From: Crossaster papposus | Lineage: Eukaryota > Echinodermata > Asteroidea > Velatida > Solasteridae | Direction: 5' to 3' | Length of the DNA stretch: 64,000 bases | NCBI GenBank assembly: GCA_037893245.1 | Contig: JBAIAA010000506.1 | Span: 991,001 to 1,055,000 of the forward strand | Shown: in pieces, positions 8,650 through 24,020 of the stretch | How the letters are laid out: every line of letters begins with the position of its first letter | Numbering within the stretch: position 1 is the stretch's first letter | Notes under the pieces: model-generated | Database searches by the model: none | Told to the model about the DNA's origin: nothing | The model's input: only the letters and a program-made list of their open reading frames with translations | Translations under genes and position numbers: made by a program

Positions 8650-11600
8650 TCAACGTTGTTCGGGAATGAAGAGACACTCGCCAGCTCGACATCTGAGCCA
8701 AAATATTTCCAAAGTTCTCACAGGAAAAACAAACAAGCTGAGAGGCTCATGCGTCAGTATACTGGCGGCATAGGCCTATGTGGCAATACATCTGAGCTAA
8801 CACATTGCCAAAATTCTCACCGGAAGAGACCAACACTTTGAGACTCATGCGTCAGGACACTGCCGGCATAGGCCTATGAGGCAATACACGTGTACATACA
8901 TACACATAAGAAAACATGGCTACGAATGAGGATAATTTTGTAGACATATATCTGAGCTGCGAGCTTCAACGTTGTTGGAGAATGAAGAGACACTCACCAG
9001 CTCGACATCCGAGCCAAAATATTGCAAAATGTCTCACTGAAAAAAAAACCAAACTGAGAGACTAATGTGTCAGGATACTGGCGGCATAGGCCTATGTGGA
9101 AATACACGTGTACATACATACACATCAGAAAACATGGCTGCGAATGAGGATAATGTTCTCGTCATATATCTGAGCTGTGAACCTCAACGTTGTTCGAGAA
9201 TGAAGAGACATTCACCACCTCCACATCTGAGCTAACACATCGCCAAAATTCTCACCTGAAGAGACCAACACTTTGAGACTCATGCGTCAGGACACTGCCG
9301 GCATAGGCCTATGAGGCAATACACGTGTACATACATACACATCAGAAAACATGGATGCGAATGAGGATAATGTTCTCGACATATATCTGAGCTGCAAACC
9401 TCAACGTTGTTCGAGAATGAAGAGACACTCACCAGCTCGACATCCGAGCCAAAATATTGCAAAATGTCTCACTGAAAAAAAAACCAAACTGAGAGACTCA
9501 TGTGTCAGGATACTGGCGGCATAGGCCTATGTGGAAATACACGTGTACATACATACACATCAGAAAACATGGCTGCGAATGAGGATAATGTTCTCGTCAT
9601 ATATCTGAGCTGTGAACCTCAACGTTGTTCGAGAATGAAGAGACATTCACCACCTCCACATCTGAGCTAACACATCGCCAAAATTCTCACCTGAAGATAC
9701 CAACACTTTGAGACTCATGCGTCAGGACACTGCCGGCATAGGCCTATGAGGCAATACACGTGTACATACATACACATCAGAAAACATGGATGCGAATGAG
9801 GATAATGTTCTCGACATATATCTGAGCTGCAAACCTCAACGTTGTTCGAGAATGAAGAGACACTCACCCGCTCGACATCTGAGCCAAAATATTGCCAAAT
9901 TTCTCACGGGAACAAACCTAAACTGAGAGACTCATGCGTCAGGACACTGGCGGCATATGCCTATGTGACAATACACGTGTACCTACAAACACATCAGAAA
10001 ACATGGCTGCGAATGAGGATATTTTTCTTGACATATATCTGAGCTGCGAGCCTCAACGTTGTTCGAGAATGAAGAGACATTCACCACCTCCACATCCGAG
10101 CCAAAACATTGCCAAATTTCTCACTGGAAAAAAAACCAAACTGTGAGACTCATGCTTCTGGACACTGGCGACATGATAATGTTCTCGACATGTATCTGAG
10201 CTGCGAACCTCAACGTTGTTCGAGAATGAAGGGACACTCACCAGCTCGACATCTGAGCCAAAAAATTGCCAAATTTCTCACTGGAACAAACCTAAACTGA
10301 GAGACTCATGCGTCAGGACACTGGCGGCATATGCCTATGTGGCAATACACGTGTACCTACAAACACATCAGAAAATATGGCTGCGAATGAGGATATTTCT
10401 CTCGACATATATCTGAGCTGCGAACCTCAACGTTATTGGAGAATGAAGAGACATTCACCAGCTCGACATCTGAGCTAACACATCGCCAAAATTCTCACCG
10501 GAAGAGACCAAATCTTTGGGACTCATGCGTCAGGACACTGGCGGCATAGGCCTATGAGGCAATACACGTGTACATACATACACATCAGAAAACATGGCTG
10601 CGAATGAGGATAATGTTCTCGACATATATCTGAGCTGCGAACCTCAACGTTGTTCGAGAATGAAGAGACACTCACCCGCTCGACATCTGAGCCAAAATAT
10701 TGCCAAATTTCTCACGGGAACAAACCTAAACTGAGAGACTCATGTGTCAGGACACTGGCGGCATATGCCTATGTGGCAATACACGTGTACCTACAAACAC
10801 ATCAGAAAACATGGCTGCGAATGAGGATATTTTTCTCGACATATATCTGAGCTGCGAGCCTCAACGTTGTTCGAGAATGAAGAGACATTCACCACCTCCA
10901 CATCCGAGCCAAAATATTTCCAAAGTTCTCACTGGAAAAAACCAAAACCGTGAGACTCATGCGACAGGACACTGGCGGCATAGGCCTCTGAAGCAATACA
11001 CGTGTACATACATACACATCAGAAAACATGGCTGCGAATGAGGATAATGTTCTCGTCATATATCTGAGCTGTGAACCTCAAAGTTGTTCGAGAATGAAGA
11101 GACATTCACCACCTCCACATCTGAGCTAACACATCGCCAAAATTCTCCCCGGAAGAGACCAACACTTTGAGACTCATGCTTCTGGACACTGGCGACATGA
11201 TAGTGTTCTCGACATGTATCTGAGCTGCGAACCTCAACGTTGTTCGAGAATGAAGGGACACTCACCAGCTCGACATCTGAGCCAAAAAATTGCCAAATTT
11301 CTCACTGGAACAAACCTAAACTGAGAGACTCATGCGTCAGGACACTGGCGGCATATGCCTATGTGGCAATACACGTGTACCTACAAACACATCAGAAAAC
11401 ATGGCTGCGAATGAGGATATTTTTCTCGACATATATCTGAGCTGCGAACCTCAACGTTGATGGAGAATGAAGAGACATTCACCACCTCCACATCTGAGCT
11501 AACATATCGCCAAAATTCTCACCGGAAGAGACTAAAACTTTGAGACTCATGCGTCAGGACACTGGCGGCATAGGCCTATGCGGCAATACAAATGTACACG

Positions 11601-11667
11601 CATAAACATAAGAAAACATGGCTGCGAATGAGGATAATTTTATGAACTTATATCTGAGCTGCGAACC
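8650..11667 (+). repeat. 3,018 bp segmental repeat, copy 1
   Basis: Every landmark in this block recurs 3,018 bp downstream, including the 99 bp monomer, two 157 bp monomers and private variants such as TCACCCGCTCG. Upstream of about 8650 the two sequences differ at several bases, so this is the left limit. The block also contains an internal 434 bp (two-monomer) repeat, at about 9028 and 9462. Confidence 0.85.
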
Positions 11668-14600
11668 TCAACGTTGTTCGGGAATGAAGAGACACTCGCC
11701 AGCTCGACATCTGAGCCAAAATATTTCCAAAGTTCTCACAGGAAAAACAAACAAGCTGAGAGGCTCATGCGTCAGTATACTGGCGGCATAGGCCTATGTG
11801 GCAATACATCTGAGCTAACACATTGCCAAAATTCTCACCGGAAGAGACCAACACTTTGAGACTCATGCGTCAGGACACTGCCGGCATAGGCCTATGAGGC
11901 AATACACGTGTACATACATACACATAAGAAAACATGGCTACGAATGAGGATAATTTTGTAGACATATATCTGAGCTGCGAGCTTCAACGTTGTTGGAGAA
12001 TGAAGAGACACTCACCAGCTCGACATCCGAGCCAAAATATTGCAAAATGTCTCACTGAAAAAAAAACCAAACTGAGAGACTAATGTGTCAGGATACTGGC
12101 GGCATAGGCCTATGTGGAAATACACGTGTACATACATACACATCAGAAAACATGGCTGCGAATGAGGATAATGTTCTCGTCATATATCTGAGCTGTGAAC
12201 CTCAACGTTGTTCGAGAATGAAGAGACATTCACCACCTCCACATCTGAGCTAACACATCGCCAAAATTCTCACCTGAAGAGACCAACACTTTGAGACTCA
12301 TGCGTCAGGACACTGCCGGCATAGGCCTATGAGGCAATACACGTGTACATACATACACATCAGAAAACATGGATGCGAATGAGGATAATGTTCTCGACAT
12401 ATATCTGAGCTGCAAACCTCAACGTTGTTCGAGAATGAAGAGACACTCACCAGCTCGACATCCGAGCCAAAATATTGCAAAATGTCTCACTGAAAAAAAA
12501 ACCAAACTGAGAGACTCATGTGTCAGGATACTGGCGGCATAGGCCTATGTGGAAATACACGTGTACATACATACACATCAGAAAACATGGCTGCGAATGA
12601 GGATAATGTTCTCGTCATATATCTGAGCTGTGAACCTCAACGTTGTTCGAGAATGAAGAGACATTCACCACCTCCACATCTGAGCTAACACATCGCCAAA
12701 ATTCTCACCTGAAGATACCAACACTTTGAGACTCATGCGTCAGGACACTGCCGGCATAGGCCTATGAGGCAATACACGTGTACATACATACACATCAGAA
12801 AACATGGATGCGAATGAGGATAATGTTCTCGACATATATCTGAGCTGCAAACCTCAACGTTGTTCGAGAATGAAGAGACACTCACCCGCTCGACATCTGA
12901 GCCAAAATATTGCCAAATTTCTCACGGGAACAAACCTAAACTGAGAGACTCATGCGTCAGGACACTGGCGGCATATGCCTATGTGACAATACACGTGTAC
13001 CTACAAACACATCAGAAAACATGGCTGCGAATGAGGATATTTTTCTTGACATATATCTGAGCTGCGAGCCTCAACGTTGTTCGAGAATGAAGAGACATTC
13101 ACCACCTCCACATCCGAGCCAAAACATTGCCAAATTTCTCACTGGAAAAAAAACCAAACTGTGAGACTCATGCTTCTGGACACTGGCGACATGATAATGT
13201 TCTCGACATGTATCTGAGCTGCGAACCTCAACGTTGTTCGAGAATGAAGGGACACTCACCAGCTCGACATCTGAGCCAAAAAATTGCCAAATTTCTCACT
13301 GGAACAAACCTAAACTGAGAGACTCATGCGTCAGGACACTGGCGGCATATGCCTATGTGGCAATACACGTGTACCTACAAACACATCAGAAAATATGGCT
13401 GCGAATGAGGATATTTCTCTCGACATATATCTGAGCTGCGAACCTCAACGTTATTGGAGAATGAAGAGACATTCACCAGCTCGACATCTGAGCTAACACA
13501 TCGCCAAAATTCTCACCGGAAGAGACCAAATCTTTGGGACTCATGCGTCAGGACACTGGCGGCATAGGCCTATGAGGCAATACACGTGTACATACATACA
13601 CATCAGAAAACATGGCTGCGAATGAGGATAATGTTCTCGACATATATCTGAGCTGCGAACCTCAACGTTGTTCGAGAATGAAGAGACACTCACCCGCTCG
13701 ACATCTGAGCCAAAATATTGCCAAATTTCTCACGGGAACAAACCTAAACTGAGAGACTCATGTGTCAGGACACTGGCGGCATATGCCTATGTGGCAATAC
13801 ACGTGTACCTACAAACACATCAGAAAACATGGCTGCGAATGAGGATATTTTTCTCGACATATATCTGAGCTGCGAGCCTCAACGTTGTTCGAGAATGAAG
13901 AGACATTCACCACCTCCACATCCGAGCCAAAATATTTCCAAAGTTCTCACTGGAAAAAACCAAAACCGTGAGACTCATGCGACAGGACACTGGCGGCATA
14001 GGCCTCTGAAGCAATACACGTGTACATACATACACATCAGAAAACATGGCTGCGAATGAGGATAATGTTCTCGTCATATATCTGAGCTGTGAACCTCAAA
14101 GTTGTTCGAGAATGAAGAGACATTCACCACCTCCACATCTGAGCTAACACATCGCCAAAATTCTCCCCGGAAGAGACCAACACTTTGAGACTCATGCTTC
14201 TGGACACTGGCGACATGATAGTGTTCTCGACATGTATCTGAGCTGCGAACCTCAACGTTGTTCGAGAATGAAGGGACACTCACCAGCTCGACATCTGAGC
14301 CAAAAAATTGCCAAATTTCTCACTGGAACAAACCTAAACTGAGAGACTCATGCGTCAGGACACTGGCGGCATATGCCTATGTGGCAATACACGTGTACCT
14401 ACAAACACATCAGAAAACATGGCTGCGAATGAGGATATTTTTCTCGACATATATCTGAGCTGCGAACCTCAACGTTGATGGAGAATGAAGAGACATTCAC
14501 CACCTCCACATCTGAGCTAACATATCGCCAAAATTCTCACCGGAAGAGACTAAAACTTTGAGACTCATGCGTCAGGACACTGGCGGCATAGGCCTATGCG

Positions 14601-14757
14601 GCAATACAAATGTACACGCATAAACATAAGAAAACATGGCTGCGAATGAGGATAATTTTATGAACTTATATCTGAGCTGCGAACCTCAACGTTGTTCGGG
14701 AATGAAGAGACACTCGCCAGCTCGACATCTGAGCCAAAATATTTCCAAAGTTCTCAC
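11668..14757 (+). repeat. 3,018 bp segmental repeat, copy 2
   Basis: This is the adjacent second copy. Identity with copy 1 stops at 14757, where CTCACTAG replaces CTCACAGG. Past that point the sequence instead follows 6947 onward at an offset of 7,811 bp, so an older copy of the start region lies on this side. Confidence 0.85.
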
Positions 14758-17700
14758 TAGAAAAAACCAAAACTGTGAGACTCATGCGACAGGACACTGG
14801 CGTCATAGGCCTCTGAGGCAATACACGTCTACATCCATACACATAAGAAAACATGGCTGCGAATGAGGACAATTTTTCCGTCATATATCTGAGCTGCGAG
14901 CCTCAACGTTGTTTGAGAATGAAGAGACACTCACCAGCTCGACATCCGAGCCAAAATATTGCCAGATTTCTCACAGGAAAAACAAACAAGCTGAGAGGCT
15001 CATGCGTCAGTATACTGGCGGCATAGGCCTATGTGGCAATACATCTGAGCTAACACATTGCCAAAATTCTCACCGGAAGAGACCAACACTTTGAGACTCA
15101 TGCGTCAGGACACTGCCGGCATAGGCCTATGAGGCAATACACGTGTACATACATACACATAAGAAAACATGGCTACGAATGAGGATAATTTTGTCGACAT
15201 ATATATGAGCTGCGAGCTTCAACGTTGTTCGAAAATGAAGAGACACTCACCAGCTCGACATCCGAGCCAAAATATTGCAAAATGTCTCACTGAAAAAAAC
15301 AAAAAACTGAGAGACTCATGTGTCAGGATACTGGCGGCATAGGCCTATGTGGAAATACACGTGTACAAACATACACATCAGAAAACATGGCTGCGAATGA
15401 GGATAATGTTCTCGTCATATATCTGAGCTGTGAACCTCAAAGTTGTTCGCGAATGAAGAGACACTCACCAGCTGGACATCTGAGCCAAAATATTGCCAAA
15501 TTTCTCACTGGAACAAACCTAAACCGAGAGACTCATGCGTCAGGACACTGGCGGCATATGCCTATGTGGCAATACACGTGTACATACATACACATTAGAA
15601 AACATGGCTGCGAATGAGGATAATGTTCTCGACATATATCTGAGCTGCGAAGCTCAACGTTGTTCGAGAATGAAGAGACATTCACCACCTCCACATCTGA
15701 GCTAACACATCGCCAAAATTCTCCCCGGAAGAGACCAACACTTTGAGACTTATGCTTCTGGACACTGGCGACATGATAATGTTCTCGACATGTATCTGAG
15801 CTGCGAACCTCAACGTTGTTCGAGAATGAAGGGACACTCACCAGCTCGACATCTGAGCCAAAAAATTGCCAAATTTCTCACTGGAACAAACCTAAACTGA
15901 GAGACTCATGCGTCAGGACACTGGCGGCATATGCCTATGTGGCAATACACGTGTACCTACAAACACATCAGAAAACATGGCTGCGAATGAGGATATTTTT
16001 CTCGACATATATCTGAGCTGCGAACCTCAACGTTGATGGAGAATGAAGAGACATTCACCACCTCCACATCTGAGCTAACATATCGCCAAAATTCTCACCG
16101 GAAGAGACTAAAACTTTGAGACTCATGCCTCTGGACACTGGCGGCATAGGCCTATGCGGCAATACAAATGTACACGCATAAACATAAGAATACATGGCTG
16201 CGAATGAGGATAATTTTATGAACTTATATCTGAGCTGCGAACCTCAACGTTGTTCGGGAATGAAGAGACACTCGCCAGCTCGACATCTGAGCCAAAATAT
16301 TTCCAAAGTTCTCACTAGAAAAAACCAAAACTGTGAGACTCATGCGACAGGACACTGGCGGCATAGGCCTCTGAGGCAATACACGTGTACATACATACAC
16401 TTAAGAAAACATGGCTACGAATGAGGATACTTTTGTCGACATATATCTGAGCTGCGAGCTTCAACGTTGTTCGAGAATGAAGAGACACTCACCAGCTCGA
16501 CATCCGAGCCAAAATATTGCAAAATGTCTCACTGAAAAAAACAAAAAACTGAGAGACTCATGTGTCAGGATACTGGCGGCATAGGCCTATGTGGAAATAC
16601 ACGTGTACATACATACACATCAGAAAACATGGCTGCGAATGAGGATATTTTTCTCGACATATATCTGAGCTGCGAGCCTCAACGTTGTTCGAGAATGAAG
16701 AGACATTCACCACCTCCACATCCGAGCCAAAACATTGCCAAATTTCTCACTGGAAAAAAACCAAACTGTGAGACTCATGCTTCTGGACACTGGCGACATG
16801 ATAATGTTCTCGACATGTATCTGAGCTGCGAACCTCAACGTTGTTCGAGAATGAAGGGACACTCACCCGCTCGACATCTGAGCCAAAATATTGCCAAATT
16901 TCTAACGGGAACAAACCTAAACTGAGAGACTCATGCGTCAGGACACTGGCGGCATATGCCTATGTGGCAATACACGTGTACCTACAAACACATCAGAAAA
17001 CATGGCTGCGAATGAGAATATTTTTCTCGACATATATCTGAGCTGCGAGCCTCAACGTTGTTCGAGAATGAAGAGACATTCACCACCTCCACATCCGAGC
17101 CAAAACATTGCCAAATTTCTCACTGGAAAAAACCAAACTGTGAGACTCATGCTTCTGGACACTGGCGACATGATAATGTTCTCGACATGTATCTGAGCTG
17201 CGAACCTCAACGTTGTTCGAGAATGAAGGGACACTCACCAGCTCGACATCTGAGCCAAAAAATTGCCAAATTTCTCACTGGAACAAACCTAAACTGAGAG
17301 ACTCATGCGTCAGGACACTGGCGGCATATGCCTATGTGGCAATACACGTGTACCTACAAACACATCAGAAAACATGGCTGCGAATGAGGATATTTTTCTC
17401 GACATATATCTGAGCTGCGAACCTCAACGTTAATGGAGAATGAAGAGTCATTCACCACCGAGCTCCACATCTGAGCTAACATATCGCCAAAATTTCACCG
17501 GAAGAGACCAAAACTTTGAGACTCATCCGTCAGGACACTGGCGGCATAGGCCTATGCGGCAATTCACGTGTACACGCATAAACATAAGAAAACATGGCTG
17601 CGAATGAGGATAATTTTATGAACTTATATCTGAGCTGCGAACCTCAACGTTGTTCGAGAATGAAGAGACACTCGCCAGCTCGACATCTGAGCCAAAATAT

Positions 17701-20700
17701 TTCCAAAGTTCTCACTGGAAAAAACCAAAACTGTGAGACTCATGCGACAAGACACTGGCGGCATAGGCCTCTGAAGCAATACACGTGTACATACATACAC
17801 ATCAGAAAACATTGCTGCGAATGAGGATAATGTTCTCGTCATATATCTGAGCTGTGAACCTCAACGTTGTTCGAGAATGAAGAGACACTCACCAGCTGGA
17901 CATCTGAGCCAAAATATTGCCAAATTTCTCACTGGAACAAACCTAAACCGAGAGACTCATGCGTCAGGACACTGGCAGAATATGCCTATGTGGCAATACA
18001 CGTGTACCTACAAACACATCAGAAAATATGGCTGCGAATGAGGATATTTCTCTCGACATATATCTGAGCTGCGAACCTCAACGTTATTGGATAATGAAGA
18101 GACATTCACCAGCTCGACATCTGAGCTAACACATCGCCAAAATTCTCACCGGAAGAGACCAACACTTTGGGACTCATGCGTCAGGACACTGGCGGCATAG
18201 GCCTATGAGGCAATACACGTGTACATACATACACATCAGAAAACATGGCTGCGAATGAGGATAATGTTCTCGACATATATCTGAGCTGCGAACCTCAACG
18301 TTGTTCGAGAATGAAGAGACACTCACCCGCTCGACATCTGAGCCAAAATATTGCCAAATTTCTCACGGGAACAAACCTAAACTGAGAGACTCATGCGTCA
18401 GGACACTGGCGGCATATGCCTATGTGGCAATACACGTGTACCTACAAACACATCAGAAAACATGGCTGCGAATGAGGATATTTTTCTCGACATATATCTG
18501 AGCTGCGAACCTCAACGTTGTTCGAGAATGAAGAGACACTCACCCGCTCGACATCTGAGCCAAAATATTGCCAACTTTCTCACGGGAACAAACCTAAACT
18601 GAGAGACTCATGCGTCAGGACACTGGCGGCATATGCCTATGTGGCAATACACGTGTACATACATACACATAAGAAAACATGGCTACGAATGAGGATAATT
18701 TTGTCGACATATATCTGAGCTGCGAGCTTCAACGTTGTTGGAGAATGAAGAGACACTCACCAGCTCGACATCCGAGCCAAAATATTGCAAAATGTCTCAC
18801 TGAAAAAAAAACCAAACTGAGAGACTCATGTGTCAGGATACTGGCGGCATAGGCCTATGTGGAAATACACGTGTACATACATACACATCAGAAAACATGG
18901 CTGCGAATGAGGATAATGTTCTCGTCATATATCTGAGCTGTGAACCTCAACGTTGTTCGAGAATGAAGAGACATTCACCACCTCCACATCTGAGCTAACA
19001 CATCGCCAACATTTCCCCGGAAGAGACCAACACTTTGAGACTCATACGTCAGGACATTGGCGGCATAGGCCTATGCTGCATTCACGTGTACACGCATAAA
19101 CATAAGAAAACATGGCTGCGAATGAGGATAATTTTATGAACTTATATCTGAGCTGCAAACCTCAACGTTGTTCGAGAATGAAGAGACACTCACCAGCTCG
19201 ACATCCGATCCAAAATATTGCCAAATTTCTCACTGGAAAAAACCCAAACTGAGAGAATCATGCGTCAGGATACTGGCGGCATAGGCCTATGTGGCAATAC
19301 ACGTGTACGTACATACACATCAGAAAACATGGCTGCGAATGAGGATAATGTTCCCGACATATATCTGAGCTGCGAACCTCAACGTTGTTCGAGAATGAAG
19401 AGACACTCACCAGCTCGACATCTGAGCCAAAATATTGCCAAATTTCTCACTGGAACAAACCTAAACTGAGAGACTCATGCGTCAGGACACTGGCGGAATA
19501 TGCATATGTGGCACTACACGTGTACATACAAACAAATCAGAAAACATGGCTGCAAATGAGGATATTTTTCTCGACATATATCTGAGCTGCGAGCCTCAAC
19601 GTTGTTCGAGAATGAAGAGACACTCACCAGCTCGACATCCGAGCCAAAATATTGCCAAATTTCTCACTGGAAAATAAACCAAACTGTGAGACTCATGCTC
19701 CTGGACACTGGCGACATGATAATGTTCTCGACATGTATCTGAGCTGCGAACCTCAACGTTGTTCGAGAATGAAGGGACACTCAACAGCTCGACATCTGAG
19801 CCAAAATGTTGCCAAATTTCTCACTGGAACAAACCTAAACTGAGAGACTCATGCGTCAGGACACTGGCGGCATATGCCTATGTGGCAATACACGTGTACA
19901 TACAAACACATCAGAAAACATGGCTGCGAATGAGGACAATTTTCTCGACATATATCTGAGCTGCGAGCCTCAACGTTGTTCGAGAATGAAGAGACACTCA
20001 CCAGCTCGACATCCGAGCCAAAATATTGCCAAATTTCTCACTGGAAAAACAAACAAACTGAGAGACTCATGCGTCAGGATACTGGCGGCATAGGCCTATG
20101 TGGCAATACACGTGTACATACATACACATAAGAAAACATGGCTGCGAATGAGGATAATGTTCTCGACATATATCTGAGCTGCGAGCCTCAACGTTGTTCG
20201 AGAATGAAGAGACACTCACCAGCTCGACATCTGAGCCAAAATATTGCCATATTTCTCTCTGGAACAAACCTAAACTGAGAGACTCATGCGTCAGGACACT
20301 GGCGGCATATGCCTATGTGGCACTACACGTGTACATACAAACACATCAGAAAATATGGCTGCGAATGAATATATTTTTCTCGACATATATCTGAGCTGCG
20401 AGCCTCAACGTTGTTCGAGAATGAAGAGACACTCACCGGCTCGACATCCCAGCCAAAATATTGCCAAATGTCTCACTGGAAAAAAAACCAAACTGTGAGA
20501 CTCATGCTTCTGGACACTGGCGACATAAGCCTATGCGGCAATACACGTGTACACTGAAACATGGCTGCGAATGAGGATAATTTTATGAACTTATATCTGA
20601 GATGCGAACCTCAACGTTGTTCGAGATTGAAGAGACACTCGCCAGCTCGACATCTGAGCCAAAATATTGCCAAATTTCTCACTGAAAAAAACCCAAACTG

Positions 20701-20989
20701 TGAGACTCATGCGTCAGGACACTGGCGGCATAGGCCTATGAGGCAATTCACGTGTACATCCATACGCATAAGAAAACATGGCTGCGAATGAGGATAATTT
20801 TCTCGACTTATATCTGAGCTGCGAGCCTCAACGTTGTTCGAGAATGAAGAGACACTCGCCAGCTCGACATCTGAGCCAAAATATTTTCAAATTTCTCACT
20901 GAAAAAAAACCAAACTGTGAGACTCATGCGTCAGGACACTGGCGGCATAGGCCTATGAGGCAATTCACGAGTACATCCATACACATCAG

Positions 20990-21860
20990 AACACATGGCT
21001 GCGAATGAGGATAATGTTCTCGACATGTATCTGAGCTGCGAACCTCAACGTTGTTCGAGAATGAAGGGACACTCACCAGCTCGACATCCAAGCCAAAATA
21101 TTGCCAAATTTCTCACTGGAAAACAAACAAACTGAGAGACTCATGCGTCAGGACAATGGCGGCATATGCCTATGTGGCACTACACGTGTACATACAAACA
21201 CATCAGAAAACATGGCTGCGAATGAGGATATTTTTCTCGACATATATCTGAGCTGCGAGCCTCAACGTTGTTCGAGAATGAAGAGACACTCACCAGCTCG
21301 ACATCCGAGCCAAAATACTGCCAAATTTATCACTGGAAAAAACCAAACTGTGAGACTCATGCTTCTGGACACTGGCGACATAAGCCTATGCGGCAATATA
21401 CGTGTACACTGAAATATGGCTGCGAATGAGGATAATTTTATGAACTTATATCTGAGATGCGAACCTCAACGTTGTTTGAGATTGAAGAGACACTCGCCAG
21501 CTCGACATCTGAGCCAAAATATTGCCAAATTTCTCACTAAAAAAAACAAAACTGTGAGACTCATGCGTCAGGACACTGGCGGCATAGGCCTATGAGGCAA
21601 TTCACGTGTACACCCATACACATAAGAAAACATGGCTGCGAATGAGGACAATTTTCTCGACATATATCTGAGCTGCGAGCCTCAACGTTGTTCGAGAATG
21701 AAGAGACATTCACCACCTCCACATCTGAGCTAACACATCGCCAAAATTCTCAACGGAAGAGACCAAAACTTTGAGACTCATGCGTCAGGACACTGGCGGC
21801 ATAGGCCTATGAGGCAATACACGTGTATATACATACATATCAGAAGACATGGCTGCGAAT
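20990..21860 (+). repeat. 2,157 bp-offset repeat, copy 1
   Basis: This block corresponds to about 23147-24020. Both contain the rare shortened monomer in which GTACACTGAAA (or GTACACTGAAAC) runs directly into ATGGCTGCG, at 21405-21420 and 23560-23575. The copies differ at scattered bases, so this duplication is older than those further right. Confidence 0.65.
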
Positions 21861-23146
21861 GAGGATAATTTTCTCGACTTATATCTGAGCTGCGAACCTC
21901 AGTTTGTTGGAGAATGAAGAGACACTCACCAGCTCGACATCTAAGCCAAAATATTGCCAAATTTTGCCCAGGAAAAACAAACAAACTGAGAGACTCATGC
22001 GTCAGGACACTGGCGGCATAGGCCTATGAGGCAATTCACGTGTACTTCCATACACATAAGAAAACATGGCTGCGAATGAGGATAATTTTCTCGACTTATA
22101 TCTGAGCTGCGAGCCTCAACGTTGTTCGAGAATGAAGAGACACTCGCCAGCTCGACATCTGAGCCAAAATATTGCCAAATTTCTCACTGGAACAAACCTA
22201 AACTGAGAGACTCATGCGTCAGGACACTGGCGGCATATGCCTATGAGGCAATACACGTGTACATACATACATATCAGAACACATGGCTGCGAATGAGGAT
22301 AATTTTCTCGACTTATATCTGAGCTGCGAACCTCAACGTTGTTGGAGAATGAAGAGACACTCACCAGCTCGACATCTGAGCCAAAATATTGCCAAATTTC
22401 TCCCAGGAAAAACAAACAAACTGAGAGACTCATGCGTCAGGACACTGGCGGCATAGGCCTATGAGGCAATTCACGTGTACTTCCATACACATAAGAAAAC
22501 ATGGCTGCGAATGAGGATAATTTTCTCGACTTATATCTGAGCTGCGAGCCTCAACGTTGTTTGAGAATGAAGAGACACTCGCCAGCTCGACATCTGAGCC
22601 AAAATATTGCCAAATTTCTCACTGAAAAAAAACCAAACTGTGAGACTCATGCGTCAGGACACTGGCGGCATAGACCTATGAGCTAATACACGTGTACATC
22701 CATACACATAAGAAAACATGGCAGCGAATAAGGACAATTTTCTCGACATATATCTGAGCTGCGAGCCTCAACGTTGTTCGAGAATGAAGAGACACTCGCC
22801 AGCTCGACATCTGAGCCAAAATATTTTCAAATTTCTCACTGAAAAAAACCCAAACTGTGAGACTCATGCGTCTGGACACTGGCGGCATAGGCCTATGAGG
22901 CAATTCACGTGTACATCCATACACATAAGAAAACATGGCTGCGAATGAGGACAATTTTCTCGACATATATCTGAGCTGCGAGCCTCAACGTTGTTCGAGA
23001 ATGAAGGGACACTCACCAGCTCGACATCTGAGCCAAAATGTTGCCAAATTTCTCACTGGAACAAACCTAAACTGAGAGACTCATGCGTCAGGATACTGAC
23101 GGCATAGGCCTATGTGGCAATACACGTGTACATACATACACATCAG

Positions 23147-24020
23147 AACACATGGCTGCGAATGAGGATAATGTTCTCGACATGTATCTGAGCTGCGAAC
23201 CTCAACGTTGTTCGAGAATGAAGGGACACTCACCAGCTCGACATCCGAGCCAAAATATTGCCAAATTTCTCACTGGAAAAAACTAAACTGAGAGACTCAT
23301 GCGTCAGGACAATGGCGGCATATACCTATGTGGCACTACATGTGTACATACAAACACATCAGAAAACATGGCTGCGAATGAGGATATTTTTCTCGACATA
23401 TATCTGAGCTGCGAGCCTCAACGTTGTTCGAGAATGAAGAGACACTCACTAGCTCGACATCCGAGCCAAAATATTGCCAAATTTCTCACTGGAAAAAACC
23501 AAACTGTGAGACTCATGCTTCTGGACACTGGCGACATAAGCCTATGCGGCAATACACGTGTACACTGAAACATGGCTGCGAATGAGGATAATTTTATGAA
23601 CTTATATCTGAGATGCGAACCTCAACGTTGTTCGAGATTGAAGAGACACTCGCTAGCTCGACATCTGAGCCAAAATATTGCCAAATTTCTCACTGAAAAA
23701 TCCCAAACTGTGAGACTCATGCGTCAGGACACTGGCGGCATAGTCCTATGAGGCAATTCACGTGTACACCCATACACATAAGAAAACATGGCTGCGAATG
23801 AGGATAATTTTCTCGACTTATATCTGAGCTGCGAGCCTCAACGTTGTTCGAGAATGAAGAGACATTCACCACCTCCACATCAGAGCTAACACATCGCCAA
23901 AATTCTCACCGGAAGAGACCAAAACTTTGAGACTCATGCGTCAGGACACTGGCGGCATAGGCCTATGAGGCAATACACGTGTACATACATACATATCAGA
24001 ACACATGGCTGCGAATGAGG
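23147..24020 (+). repeat. 2,157 bp-offset repeat, copy 2
   Basis: Partner of about 20990-21860. It shares the shortened monomer and the GAGATTGAAGAGAC variant, with several private substitutions such as TCGCTAGCTCG. Confidence 0.65.
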
